Shown here: piece by piece, positions 37,269 through 45,337 of the stretch | How the letters are laid out: every line of letters starts with the position of its first letter | Position numbering within the stretch: position 1 is the stretch's first letter | Assembly: GCA_016794465.1 (NCBI GenBank) | Contig: JAEUKA010000030.1 | Location: forward strand, 26,330 to 90,329 | Reading direction: 5' to 3' | DNA length: 64,000 bases | DNA from: Myxococcales bacterium | GTDB taxonomy: Bacteria > Myxococcota_A > Polyangia > Palsa-1104 > JAEUJZ01 | The notes under the pieces: generated by a model | What the model saw: the letters and a program-made list of their open reading frames with translations, nothing else | The model's database searches: none | What the model was told of the DNA's origin: nothing | Program-made: the position numbers and the translations under genes

Positions 37269-38096
37269 TCAGGGGTTTGTTGGACTGGCTTCTGGCTGAC
37301 TGGGCGACTGGCTTTGTGACAGGCCTTTTTGGCGCAGGCACTCATATAGAAGGACCGCGCCCGCCGCCGAGACGTTGAGCGACGCGCCATGTAGCCCCGA
37401 CAGCATCGGAATCTCGGCGCGCAGATCACAGGTCTTGCGGACGAGCGGTCGCAGGCCCTTGCCTTCCCCTCCCAGCACGATGCCGAGCGGTAGGTTCAGA
37501 TCGACCTGCCACAGCGGCTGACCGCCTTGTCCCGGCGCCACCGCCGCCAGCAGCCACAGCCCGCTCTCCTTCAGGACCTCCATCGCTCGCACCAAGTTCG
37601 GCACCTTCACAATCGGCACCGACGCCGTCGCACCTGCCGATGCTTTGATGGTCGCGGCCGTCACCTGCGCCGAGCGATCCTGCGGCAGCACCACCGCGTC
37701 GGCCCCTAGCACACACGCCGAGCGAATCAGCGCCCCCAGGTTCTGCGGATCGGTCACGCCATCGAGAATCAGCACTAGCGGCGTCCGCCCAGCTTCCTGC
37801 GCGCGCAGCACCGGCACGAGCGGATCAGTCTCGTACTGAAATTCCCCACACAGCGCCACCAGCCCTTGGTGAACGCCGCCTTGGGTCAATCGATTGAGCT
37901 CACTCTTCGACTTGCCGACGGGACGCAGGCCCGCCTGCTGCGCCGCCGCGAGCACTCTGGCGATCGCGTCACTCGGAGTTTCGCTCCCGAGGGCATAGAA
38001 CAGCGACTGAATCTCGGTCGGCCTCTGCTCGATAAGCTCGCGGACGGCATGCACCCCATAGACGACCTGACTGGCCAAGCTGGCTTGCGTTTTCAT
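37269..38096 (-). CDS. rlmB: 23S rRNA (guanosine-2'-O-)-methyltransferase RlmB (TrmH family)
   Basis: A 275-residue SPOUT methyltransferase. An N-terminal substrate-binding domain (VVYGVHAVRELIEQRPTEI) is followed by the trefoil-knot domain with the three SpoU motifs: DGVTDPQNLGALIRSA, GIVLGGEGKGL and LNVSAAGAVLLYE. It methylates the 2'-O of a guanosine in 23S rRNA domain V. A Ser/Gln/Pro-rich tail of about 15 residues at the C-terminus is an addition. The 62 bp to the divergent COG0523 gene hold both promoters. Confidence 0.92.
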   Translation of the reverse strand: MKTQASLASQVVYGVHAVRELIEQRPTEIQSLFYALGSETPSDAIARVLAAAQQAGLRPVGKSKSELNRLTQGGVHQGLVALCGEFQYETDPLVPVLRAQEAGRTPLVLILDGVTDPQNLGALIRSACVLGADAVVLPQDRSAQVTAATIKASAGATASVPIVKVPNLVRAMEVLKESGLWLLAAVAPGQGGQPLWQVDLNLPLGIVLGGEGKGLRPLVRKTCDLRAEIPMLSGLHGASLNVSAAGAVLLYECLRQKGLSQSQSPSQPEASPTNP

Positions 38097-38158
38097 GGCA
38101 GGGCTTTTACCCCACGGCTTTACGAGTTGGGCGGGATTTGTGTATAGCTTGCGGCCCC

Positions 38159-39169
38159 ATGGTCGCGCACACCGACGAAGAAGAGTCCGCTTTGCCGCCC
38201 GTTACGCCGCTCCTCTTGCTGACCGGCTTTCTCGGCAGTGGCAAGACCACGCTGCTCAACCGCCTGCTCTGCTCACCGGGACATCCGCGCATCGGCGTCG
38301 TCGTCAACGAGTTTGGCCAGGTCGGCATCGACGGCAAGCTCCTGACCGGCAGCGGCATTCTGGAGCTCGCAAGCGGCTGTGTCTGTTGCGTGCGCGGCAC
38401 CGAGCTGTGGGAATCGGCGCTGGAGCTGGTCGATCGCGCCGGGGCCGAGCTGCTGATCGTCGAGACTTCGGGGCTGGTCGAGCCGCAGGCTCTGCTTGTG
38501 CAATATGAGCTTCTTCCGACGAAGCTGGCGACGCGAATTGAGCTGCGCGGACTGCTGTGTGTCGTCGATGCGCTGCATGTCAAGGAGTCGCTTTTGCGGC
38601 GTCCCGAGGTCCGTCAGCAGATCGAGCGGGCCGATCGACTGCTGCTCAGCAAGCTCGACCTCGTGTCGGCAGAGGAGCTGCTGAGGACGCATCGGCTGCT
38701 CGACGAGCTGGGTGCTTCCACCGATCGGGTCGGGCTGTCACTTCACTCGACGGACAGCGAGGTGGCGGAGGTGCTGCGCTGGGCGCTCGGGCCGCGCGGT
38801 GAGCACTCGCAGCGCCAGCGATCACCGTCGCAAGTTCGCCATGGTTCTCGCCAGCTGCAAGCGGTGTCGGTGCGACTTCCTCAGCCGCTGCTGGAGCCGC
38901 CGCTGCGACAGCTTCTCGACGAGCTACCCGGGGAAGTGCTGCGGGCCAAAGGCTTGGTACGGCTGTATGAAGGCGAGCAAGAGCCCGAGCGACTGATGGT
39001 GGTGCAGCTGGCCGGTCGGCGCGTCGAGCTTTGTGAGGCTTCATCCGAGGTCGAGGCCCACGCTGGAACAGCTGGGGCGCTGGTCTTCATTGGCGAACAA
39101 CTCGACGAGAGCTGGCTGCGACTGCGGCTGTCCGCGTGCCAGGCGCCACTTTCCGAAAATCGAACCTAG
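38159..39169 (+). CDS. COG0523 (CobW/ZNG1-type) metallochaperone GTPase
   Basis: A 336-residue G3E-family P-loop GTPase. Visible motifs are Walker A GFLGSGKTT (Lys29), VVNEFGQVGID, the metal-binding CxCC as SGCVCCVRG, ETSGLVEP, and the guanine-specificity SKLD. The C-terminal third carries a CobW C-terminal domain (LPGEVLRAKGLVRLYEG). The ATG at 38159 is chosen over an upstream TTG. Members deliver zinc or other metals to target enzymes. It directly precedes the DUF1592-DUF1552-DUF5648 operon by 32 bp, so it may belong to that transcript. Confidence 0.88.
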   Translation: MVAHTDEEESALPPVTPLLLLTGFLGSGKTTLLNRLLCSPGHPRIGVVVNEFGQVGIDGKLLTGSGILELASGCVCCVRGTELWESALELVDRAGAELLIVETSGLVEPQALLVQYELLPTKLATRIELRGLLCVVDALHVKESLLRRPEVRQQIERADRLLLSKLDLVSAEELLRTHRLLDELGASTDRVGLSLHSTDSEVAEVLRWALGPRGEHSQRQRSPSQVRHGSRQLQAVSVRLPQPLLEPPLRQLLDELPGEVLRAKGLVRLYEGEQEPERLMVVQLAGRRVELCEASSEVEAHAGTAGALVFIGEQLDESWLRLRLSACQAPLSENRT

Positions 39170-39201
39170 CCAGGCCCTGACATTTCGTTATGTTGCGGCC
39201 A

Positions 39202-40812
39202 ATGAAGCGAGCGCTCGGTTTCGTTTTTGCGGCGTTGCCGCTTGTTTCCATCGGCTGTGACGAGTCGCAGTCGATGTCCCCCGCTCCACGCTTTGTTCCG
39301 TCGCCGCCGACCATGCCCCGGCTGACGAGCGTGCAGTATCGCAACACCGTCAAAGACGTGTTTGGCGGTGTCCTGCCGGAGACGGCGCTGGAGCCCGACA
39401 CCAACCCCTATCTGTTTTATACGATCGGGGCCGCGACCACGTCGCTGTCGGAGCAAGGCACGCAGCAGTACGCCGAGAGTGCGTCCGCGATTGTCGAGTC
39501 GCTGTTTGCCGATCCGAAGCGTCGCGATGCGCTGCTCGGCTGCACTCCCAAAGAGGCGGGTGATGCCTGTGTCTCGGGCTTCATTCGGCGCGTTGGGCGA
39601 CTGCTCTTCCGAAGGCCGCTTGCCGACGCTGATGTCGCACGCTGGGTGGCGGTTGCGCAAGCCACGGCGGAAGGCGATCTGTATCGCGGGGTGCGGATGT
39701 CGCTGTACGGCATGCTGCAGTCGCCGCGCTTTTTGTATCGCATTGAGGCGGGCGAGGACGATCCGGCGGACCCGACGCGTCGTCGCTATGACTCGTTTGA
39801 GATGGCTGAGCGGCTGTCGTTTCTGCTGTGGAATACCTCGCCTGATGACGAGCTGCTGCAGGCAGCAGAGCGGGGTGAGCTTCTCGACGCGGCGAGCCTG
39901 GAAAAACAGACCCGACGGCTGCTTGACTCGCCTCGAGCGCGCAGTGCCGTGCAGGGCTTTTTTGACCAGTACCTGAACCTGGGCACGCTCGCGCAGGTCG
40001 AGCGAGATCCGGCGCGCTATCCGGCGTTCACCAAGACGCTGCTCTCGGCGATGCGCTCGGAAGTGCAGCTGCTCGTCGACGACTTTGTGTTCCGGCGTCC
40101 GGCTGACATTCGCGAGATCTTCTCGACGCGACGGACCTTTGTGAACAAAGAGCTGTCGTCGCTGTACCAAGTGACGGCGCCCGGTGCGACCGAGGTCGCG
40201 TTTGTTCCCGTCGAGCTGCCGGCCTCGGGACCGCGTGCGGGAGTCTTGACGCTCGGGGCAGTGCTGACGATGAATGCGCATCCCACCGATACCTCGCCGA
40301 CGCTGCGTGGCAAGTATCTGCGCGAGCGCGTGCTCTGTCAGCTGGTGCCGCCACCGCCGGGAAATATCAACCTCAACATCGACAACATGGGCGGAATGCC
40401 GAAGAGTCTGCGCGAGCGACTCGAAGAGCATCGCAAGAATCCGGCCTGCTTTAGCTGTCACGCGATGATGGACCCGCCGGGCTTCCTGTTTGAAAACTTC
40501 GACCCGATTGGCGCCTACCGAACCATGTCCGAGGGGCTGCCGGTGCAGACACAGTCAGAGTTTGATGGCGAGTCGCTGGCCGATGCGCGGGATCTGGCGG
40601 CACGGCTGGGCGCCGATCCACGCGTCGCTCGCTGTCTGGTCAAGCAGGTGTTTCGGCATGCCAACGCGCGGCTCGATGGGGCAGGGGATGAGCCGGTGAT
40701 CGAGGCACTGACCGAGCAGTTTGGCTCTGCGGGCTATCGGTTCCGCGATCTGCTGGTCGCGCTTGTGCAAAGCGACGGTTTCCGCACCGCCGCCAAAGAG
40801 GTGATGCCGTGA
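39202..40812 (+). CDS. DUF1592/DUF1588 cytochrome-like lipoprotein
   Basis: A 536-residue exported protein with signal peptide and lipobox (LVSIGC). It has the PSD1-like domain order known from planctomycetes and myxobacteria: an N-terminal DUF1587-like segment (RLTSVQYRNTVKDVFG), DUF1592 (FEMAERLSFLLWNTSPDDEL), DUF1588 with one CxxCH-like haem site (NPACFSCHAMMDPPGFLFEN), and a C-terminal DUF1585-like domain (FRDLLVALVQSDGFR). It probably binds one haem c at the cell surface and works with the DUF1552 product. An ATG at 39190 is an alternative start. It overlaps the next gene by four bases. Confidence 0.88.
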   Translation: MKRALGFVFAALPLVSIGCDESQSMSPAPRFVPSPPTMPRLTSVQYRNTVKDVFGGVLPETALEPDTNPYLFYTIGAATTSLSEQGTQQYAESASAIVESLFADPKRRDALLGCTPKEAGDACVSGFIRRVGRLLFRRPLADADVARWVAVAQATAEGDLYRGVRMSLYGMLQSPRFLYRIEAGEDDPADPTRRRYDSFEMAERLSFLLWNTSPDDELLQAAERGELLDAASLEKQTRRLLDSPRARSAVQGFFDQYLNLGTLAQVERDPARYPAFTKTLLSAMRSEVQLLVDDFVFRRPADIREIFSTRRTFVNKELSSLYQVTAPGATEVAFVPVELPASGPRAGVLTLGAVLTMNAHPTDTSPTLRGKYLRERVLCQLVPPPPGNINLNIDNMGGMPKSLRERLEEHRKNPACFSCHAMMDPPGFLFENFDPIGAYRTMSEGLPVQTQSEFDGESLADARDLAARLGADPRVARCLVKQVFRHANARLDGAGDEPVIEALTEQFGSAGYRFRDLLVALVQSDGFRTAAKEVMP

Positions 40813-42185
40813 AGCGCTTGCAATTGTCTCGTCGTAGCTTCCTGCGGGGCACGGTTGGTGGGCTGGCGATCTCGCTGGCGCTGCCGCCGCTCGAAGCGAT
40901 GCTTGATGTGAACGGGGCCTACGCCGACGGGGGTGGCGAGGAGCCGTTCTTTGGTTTGTTTTTCTGGGCCAACGGTCTGCCGTGGAGCGCCAAGCACGGT
41001 GCGATGCAGGGCAGTGCCGGCAAGTCCGACCTGTGGACCCCGGCCACCGAGGGTGTGGGGTTTGCGCCGAGTCCGCTGCTGGTGCCGCTCAGTCGCCACA
41101 AAGTGTCGGTGGTGACGGGCCTAGAGCCGAAGACCGAGGTGCCGCCGCTGCCGCCGGGCCAGTCAGATGGTCACATGCGCGGCTTTATGGTCGCGATGAC
41201 CGGCGATCGGATTCGACCGATGGGCTTTGATCATCCCTCGCACACGCTGACCGCGCTGCGTCCGACGCTGGATCAGCTGGTGGCCAAGCATCCCAAGTTC
41301 TATAAGTCGCCGCCGCGCTTTCGCTCGCTGGAAGTTGGCGTCAGTCGGTCGCGCTTTCACGAGTATGGTCACTGGAACGCCATCTCGTACAACGGGCCCG
41401 ACTCGACCAATCCGCCGATCCTGAGTGCGCCGGCGCTGTTCGACAAGCTGTTCGCGGTGCCGGGTGAGTCGGCGGAGCAAGGTCGGCGGGCCAAAGTGCT
41501 TGACGCGGTGCTCGCGGATGCGCGGCAGCTGCGTGGGCGGCTCGGCAGTCGGGATGCGGCACGGCTCGATAGTCACCTGGAGCAGCTGTCCGAGATCCAG
41601 CGGCGCCTGAGCATGAGCAGCGTCGCCTGCAAGACGCCGGCGCGCCCAAGTGACGACATCGACCTACATAAGAAAACCACCGCGATGGCCGAGCTGTTGG
41701 CGATTGCGGTCAACTGCGGTCTGACGCGGGTGTTTTCGTTCATGCTCACCTCGCCAGCGACGACGCATGTGTTCACCAACCTCGGCGTTGGGGATGACAT
41801 GCACAAGGCCTGTCACGACGGGCGCTGGGAAGACATTCGCAAGGTCACGCTGTATCAGATGGAGGCGTTTGCGCTGCTGCTGGACGCGCTGGCCAAGGTG
41901 CCGCAGCCGGCGGGCAAGACGCTCCTTGACCGGGCCTGCATCTACGGCACGAGCGAGTACGGCGAGGGCTGGCAGCACGGCGAAAAAGAGCACCCGGTGG
42001 TGCTGGCCGGGGGCGCGGGCGGGAGAATGCTGCAAGGCGTTCACACCCGCGAGCCGGGCGGCAACCTGTGCAAGGCGCAGCTGACCGTGCTCAAGGCGCT
42101 GGGGCTGCCGTTTGACAGCTTTGGCTTTAATGGCGCTGAAACCAGCAAGACCGTCGCGGGCATGCTCGCGCAGGGCATCACATGA
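40809..42185 (+). CDS. DUF1552 protein with twin-arginine signal
   Basis: A 458-residue protein starting at GTG within a GTGA overlap with DUF1592. A Tat signal SRRSFLRGTVGGLAISLALP leads it, indicating export in folded form, often with a metal or cofactor. The body is a DUF1552 domain, usually found in pairs with DUF1592 in myxobacteria and planctomycetes; function is unknown but a surface oxidoreductase or hydrolase role is often proposed. Segments such as FFGLFFWANGLPWS, HMRGFMVAMTGDR and YGTSEYGEGWQHGEKEHPVV look like metal/active-site blocks. It overlaps the next gene by four bases. Confidence 0.88.
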   Translation: MKRLQLSRRSFLRGTVGGLAISLALPPLEAMLDVNGAYADGGGEEPFFGLFFWANGLPWSAKHGAMQGSAGKSDLWTPATEGVGFAPSPLLVPLSRHKVSVVTGLEPKTEVPPLPPGQSDGHMRGFMVAMTGDRIRPMGFDHPSHTLTALRPTLDQLVAKHPKFYKSPPRFRSLEVGVSRSRFHEYGHWNAISYNGPDSTNPPILSAPALFDKLFAVPGESAEQGRRAKVLDAVLADARQLRGRLGSRDAARLDSHLEQLSEIQRRLSMSSVACKTPARPSDDIDLHKKTTAMAELLAIAVNCGLTRVFSFMLTSPATTHVFTNLGVGDDMHKACHDGRWEDIRKVTLYQMEAFALLLDALAKVPQPAGKTLLDRACIYGTSEYGEGWQHGEKEHPVVLAGGAGGRMLQGVHTREPGGNLCKAQLTVLKALGLPFDSFGFNGAETSKTVAGMLAQGIT

Positions 42186-43048
42186 CCGGCCTCCGGCTTG
42201 CTGTGGTGTCGTCGTGGTCGCTGCTGCTGTTTTCGACCTGTGCGCCGCCGGTGGTTTCGCTCCCGCCCCAGGACGAGGCTGCTCCGCCCAAAGACTGTGG
42301 GGCGCTGAGCCGCTGCGACGGAACCTGCGTTGACTTGCAGAAAGATCCGACCAGCTGTGGGGCCTGCGGTCGCAGCTGCGTCATTCCCAACGCCACCGCC
42401 GGCTGCCAGTCCGGTGAGTGCGTCGTCGCCAGCTGTCAGGACGGCTTTTACGACACCGACAAGAAGGTCAGCAATGGCTGCGAGGCGACCTCGGTGTGTG
42501 TCGCCGATGCCGCGTGCAAGACCAGCTGCGACTCCATCGGCAAGACCAGCTGCGAGGGCGCGTCCTCCGTCTGCAAAGCGCCCGCTGAGTCCTGCAACGC
42601 CCGCGATGACAACTGCAACGGCTCGTGCGACGAGGGCGCGCTGCCCGGCTGTCGCGTCGGCGTCCATCGCTCCGTCGGCAAGGGCCACCTGTACACCACC
42701 GACGCTACCGCCGCGTCGAGCCCGCCGTTTTCGATCGAGGCGACCAACTACTTCTATCTGTACAAGTCACCCGCCGCCGGCCTGGTCGGCTTCTATTTGT
42801 GTGCCAAGGGCAACGGCATGTACTTCCTGACCCCGAGCGCCACCTGCGAGGTCATCGGCGTCGCCGGCACGCTGCTCGGCTTTGCCTCCCCCGACAGCCG
42901 CTGCGGAGCCTTGCCGCTTCACCGACTCCACAGCCCCGGCTCCGGCGATCACTTTTACACCACCAGCGAAGCCGAGCGCGACAACGCCATCAGCAAGTAC
43001 GGCTATCAGTCCGAAGGCGTCGCCGCCTACATCTTCCTCAGCCCGTAG
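42182..43048 (+). CDS. Cys-rich lipoprotein with C-terminal DUF5648 domain
   Basis: A 288-residue protein; signal peptide ends LFSTCAPP (Cys20 probable lipid site). A region of about 130 residues rich in Cys (CGALSRCDGTCVDL, GACGRSCV, CNARDDNCNGSC) with many disulfides follows. The C-terminal part shows the DUF5648 repeat pattern: VHRSVGKGHLYTTDATAASS and HRLHSPGSGDHFYTTSEAER. That domain occurs in surface proteins and often binds sugars. The ATG overlaps the DUF1552 stop (ATGA), so the three genes are an operon of surface proteins. Confidence 0.85.
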   Translation: MTGLRLAVVSSWSLLLFSTCAPPVVSLPPQDEAAPPKDCGALSRCDGTCVDLQKDPTSCGACGRSCVIPNATAGCQSGECVVASCQDGFYDTDKKVSNGCEATSVCVADAACKTSCDSIGKTSCEGASSVCKAPAESCNARDDNCNGSCDEGALPGCRVGVHRSVGKGHLYTTDATAASSPPFSIEATNYFYLYKSPAAGLVGFYLCAKGNGMYFLTPSATCEVIGVAGTLLGFASPDSRCGALPLHRLHSPGSGDHFYTTSEAERDNAISKYGYQSEGVAAYIFLSP

Positions 43049-43075
43049 CGCTACCCACCGGTCATTGCCTGCAAC

Positions 43076-43165
43076 AATAAGAGGAGTTTCAAAGGACTCT
43101 TATCGAATAAGAGGAGCTTCAAAGGACTCTTATCGAATAAGAGGAGTTTCAAAGGACTCTTATTG
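43076..43165. repeat. Three contiguous 30-bp palindromic repeats
   Basis: Three direct copies (43076-43105, 43106-43135, 43136-43165) differ at only a few positions. Each copy contains arms AATAAGAG and CTCTTATT/CTCTTATC around GAGTTTCAAAGGA, so each can form a hairpin. They fill the gap between two convergent genes and run into the last codons of the minus-strand SRPBCC gene (stop at 43160-43162). They may act as a bidirectional terminator or be a REP-like element. Confidence 0.95.
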
Positions 43166-43657
43166 GCTCTTTTGCTTGGCTAGGTAGTCGCGGGTGATGC
43201 GGGCTGCTTGGTCGTAGCCGTCGCGGATCTGGTCAACCATGAACTTTTCGATCTTGCCGCCGAGGAGCGGAATCGAAACCTTCAGCTCGCCCGAAAACTC
43301 ACGCCGACAGCGCCCCGGCCCGAGCGGAGTCACCGCAAATACCCCCCCAAGCTGGAAGCGGTCGCGCATCACCGCCGGCTCAATCTGCACGTTCATCTTC
43401 GAGTCGGCCTTGTGAAAGACATCGATCTCGGTGTAGCCGGTTTCCTTCACCACCGACGACGCCCACGACGGCACCGCCATGTCCGGCTCCAGCTTCACGG
43501 TGCGAAACAGCTTCGACCCTTCGTCGCGCCGCTCCGTCACTTTCCACGACCGCATCTTCAGACCCCGGAACAGCTCTGTCTCAAAGGCCTCCGAGAAGAA
43601 CATCTCCCAGAAGCCGGCTGGCTCGACATCAAAGTCGTGAACAAAGCGGAACTGCAT
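43160..43657 (-). CDS. SRPBCC-fold protein (DUF2505-like)
   Basis: A 165-residue soluble protein of the START/SRPBCC lipid-binding superfamily, close to DUF2505. Visible features are FRFVHDFDVEPAGFWEMFFS at the start, the central beta-sheet (KMNVQIEPAVMRDRFQ, RREFSGELKVSIPLLGGKIE) and a long C-terminal helix (FMVDQIRDGYDQAARITRDY). It likely binds a hydrophobic ligand. GAGGT lies 6 bases before the ATG. It is downstream of the PHA-system gene, 27 bp away, likely cotranscribed. Confidence 0.85.
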   Translation of the reverse strand: MQFRFVHDFDVEPAGFWEMFFSEAFETELFRGLKMRSWKVTERRDEGSKLFRTVKLEPDMAVPSWASSVVKETGYTEIDVFHKADSKMNVQIEPAVMRDRFQLGGVFAVTPLGPGRCRREFSGELKVSIPLLGGKIEKFMVDQIRDGYDQAARITRDYLAKQKSQ

Positions 43658-43684
43658 CGGCGTACCTCGCTTCCACCGGGCTTT

Positions 43685-43963
43685 TTATCCGAACAGCTTG
43701 GCCAGCTCGGACTTGATCTTCGCTTCGACGGTGCCCTTGATTGGGGTCAGGGCAAACGACAGATCGAGGAAGACAGTGATCGCACTCGCCCCGATCTTGA
43801 TCGTTCCTGAAGCGCCCGACCGCTCGACTTTGGCCTCTGTCTCCGAGATCCACTTGGAGACAAGCCCGTACTTCTCCGAGAGATCTTTGCTCAGCTGATC
43901 GAGCTTGAGCTTGGCGTCTGCGGCGGTGTCCTTGTGGGGAACGGAAATTTCAACCTTGGGCAT
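43685..43963 (-). CDS. Polyhydroxyalkanoic acid system-family protein
   Basis: A 92-residue protein of the PHA_gran_rgn/TIGR02610 family: MPKVEISVPHKDTAADAKLK, then KVERSGASGTIKIGASAITV and LTPIKGTVEAKIKSEL at the end. Family members are coded with PHA granule genes and are thought to be granule-associated or regulatory. AAAGGAG lies 8 bases before the ATG. No phaC or phasin gene is in the window. The 128-bp gap to selD upstream separates two divergent genes. Confidence 0.88.
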   Translation of the reverse strand: MPKVEISVPHKDTAADAKLKLDQLSKDLSEKYGLVSKWISETEAKVERSGASGTIKIGASAITVFLDLSFALTPIKGTVEAKIKSELAKLFG

Positions 43964-44091
43964 CGGAATCGCTCCTTTGTGGCGTGATGTTGGGGCCTTT
44001 TGGGCACATTGACGCGTGGCTTGTCGGTCGACGTTGGGCGAAAGTCTTCGCCGCTCCGACTGCCTATATCATGTGCTAGCTTGCCGCCAAA

Positions 44092-45183
44092 ATGGACAAG
44101 TTTTCGGGCCCCGGCCAAGACGACAGCTTCCGCATCACCCGCTTTGCCTCGTCGGGTGGTTGAGCGGCCAAAGCGGGTCCGGGTGATCTGCACGAGCTCC
44201 TTTTGGGCGACGCGTCCGCTCGAATCGGCAGTGCTGCGCAGGCCGCAGTGCTCGTCGGAACCGAGACGGGTGACGATGCCGGGGTGTACCTTGTCCGCGA
44301 TCTGACGGCGCACGGTACCGGGCTGGTGCAGACGATCGACTTCATCACACCACTCGTCGACGACCCGAGGCTGTTTGGTCAGATTGCCGCCGCCAACTCG
44401 CTGTCTGATGTCTATGCGATGGGCGGTCGACCGATCTCGGTGCTCAACGTCTGCGTCTTTCCCAAAGAGCTAGATCCCGCCGCTGCGCGCGCCATCCTCG
44501 TCGGGGCCAGTCAAGCCACAAGTGAAGCCGGCGCGGTGCTGCTCGGTGGTCACACGGTGCGTGGTCCCGAGCTTCTCTTCGGACTTTCGGTGACGGGCGT
44601 GGTCGATCCGACGCGGATCTGGCGCAATGTCGGGGCTCGGCCCGGGGATGTGCTCTTGCTCACCAAGCCGCTCGGCTCGGGGCTGCTGGCCACCGGTTAC
44701 CGTCGCGGCTTGGTCCGTCCCAACGAGCTGGCGGCGTGGACCCAGCACCTCATCACGCTCAACCGGCGAGCCACCGAGGTCTTGTCGGCCTTTCCCGTCT
44801 CGGCTGCGACCGATGTCACCGGCTTTGGGCTCGTCGGGCACAGCGTCGGCATGACGGCTGGCGGCGGCATCTCGCTGTGTCTCGACTGCCGACGGCTGCC
44901 CGTCTATGATGGCGCGCTGCGACTGGCCCAAAGCGGCGTGACCTGCGGCGGGGCGCGCAACAATCGGCAGGCCTTCCAAGCCCGGGTCCGCATCGCTCCC
45001 GAGGTGTCCGATGCCTATTGCGAGCTGCTGTTTGACCCGCAGACCTCCGGCGGGCTGCTCGTCGCCATTCCTCGCGAGTGGAGCGATGCGGCGGTGACCG
45101 CCCTTGCGTCCGATTCGGTGTTTGTCGCACGAGTCGGCGAGGTCACTGCACCGACCGATTCACCGCTTCATGTGGTTGGCTAA
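44092..45183 (+). CDS. selD: Selenide, water dikinase SelD with in-frame selenocysteine codon
   Basis: Makes selenophosphate from selenide and ATP, the selenium donor for selenocysteine and selenouridine. Reading from the ATG at 44092 through a TGA at 44161-44163 gives a 363-residue protein, close to the usual ~350. The segment FRITRFASSGG-U-AAK matches the E. coli SelD start RLTQYSHGAGCGCK, with Sec24 at the Cys17 position and Lys27 at Lys20. The rest is canonical: ETGDDAGVY, TIDFITPLVDDP, DVYAMGG, LLGGHTVRGPELLFGL, DVTGFGLVGH and DPQTSGGLL. Starting after the TGA (44203) would lose the catalytic loop. This SelD is therefore almost certainly a selenoprotein, implying selA, selB and selC elsewhere. 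Confidence 0.93.
44161..44200 (+). promoter_or_regulatory. Selenocysteine UGA codon and putative SECIS region
   Basis: The TGA at 44161-44163 stands at the Sec/Cys position of SelD. Bacterial SECIS elements are short hairpins directly downstream of the codon. CCAAA (44168-44172) can pair with TTTGG (44202-44206), and GTG (44183-44185) with CAC (44191-44193) around AUCUG. This is a possible stem, but it was folded by eye only. Confidence 0.6.
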
Positions 45184-45303
45184 AAGCCGCCACTGCCGCC
45201 GACGTATGTGGATTGCCTAGCCCCTGGCTTGATGTCGGGTAACTGCTTCACAAAAATGTGATAACTGCAAATTATTGCGACAGTCCAACACTCGCTGATT
45301 CCA

Positions 45304-45309
45304 TATAAT
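45304..45309 (+). promoter_or_regulatory. -10-like TATAAT upstream of the GGDEF gene
   Basis: A perfect TATAAT lies 29 bases before the GTG start in an AT-rich stretch (45240-45310). No good -35 stands at the right distance: TTGCGA at 45275-45280 is 23 bases upstream. Transcription might start near 45316. Confidence 0.35.
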
Positions 45310-45337
45310 GGACAAGTGAAGTGCGAGACGGTGGCAA

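Noticed and set aside
39166..40461. 431-codon minus-strand open frame
   Set aside because: It is antisense to the DUF1592 gene, with an Arg/Gln/His-rich sequence typical of shadow frames.
43076..43165. CRISPR array
   Set aside because: The repeats are directly joined with no spacers and no cas gene is present.
44161..44163. selD broken by a nonsense mutation, or starting at TTG 44203
   Set aside because: The TGA is exactly at the known Sec/Cys position, the frame is intact on both sides, and the upstream residues match the SelD N-terminus.
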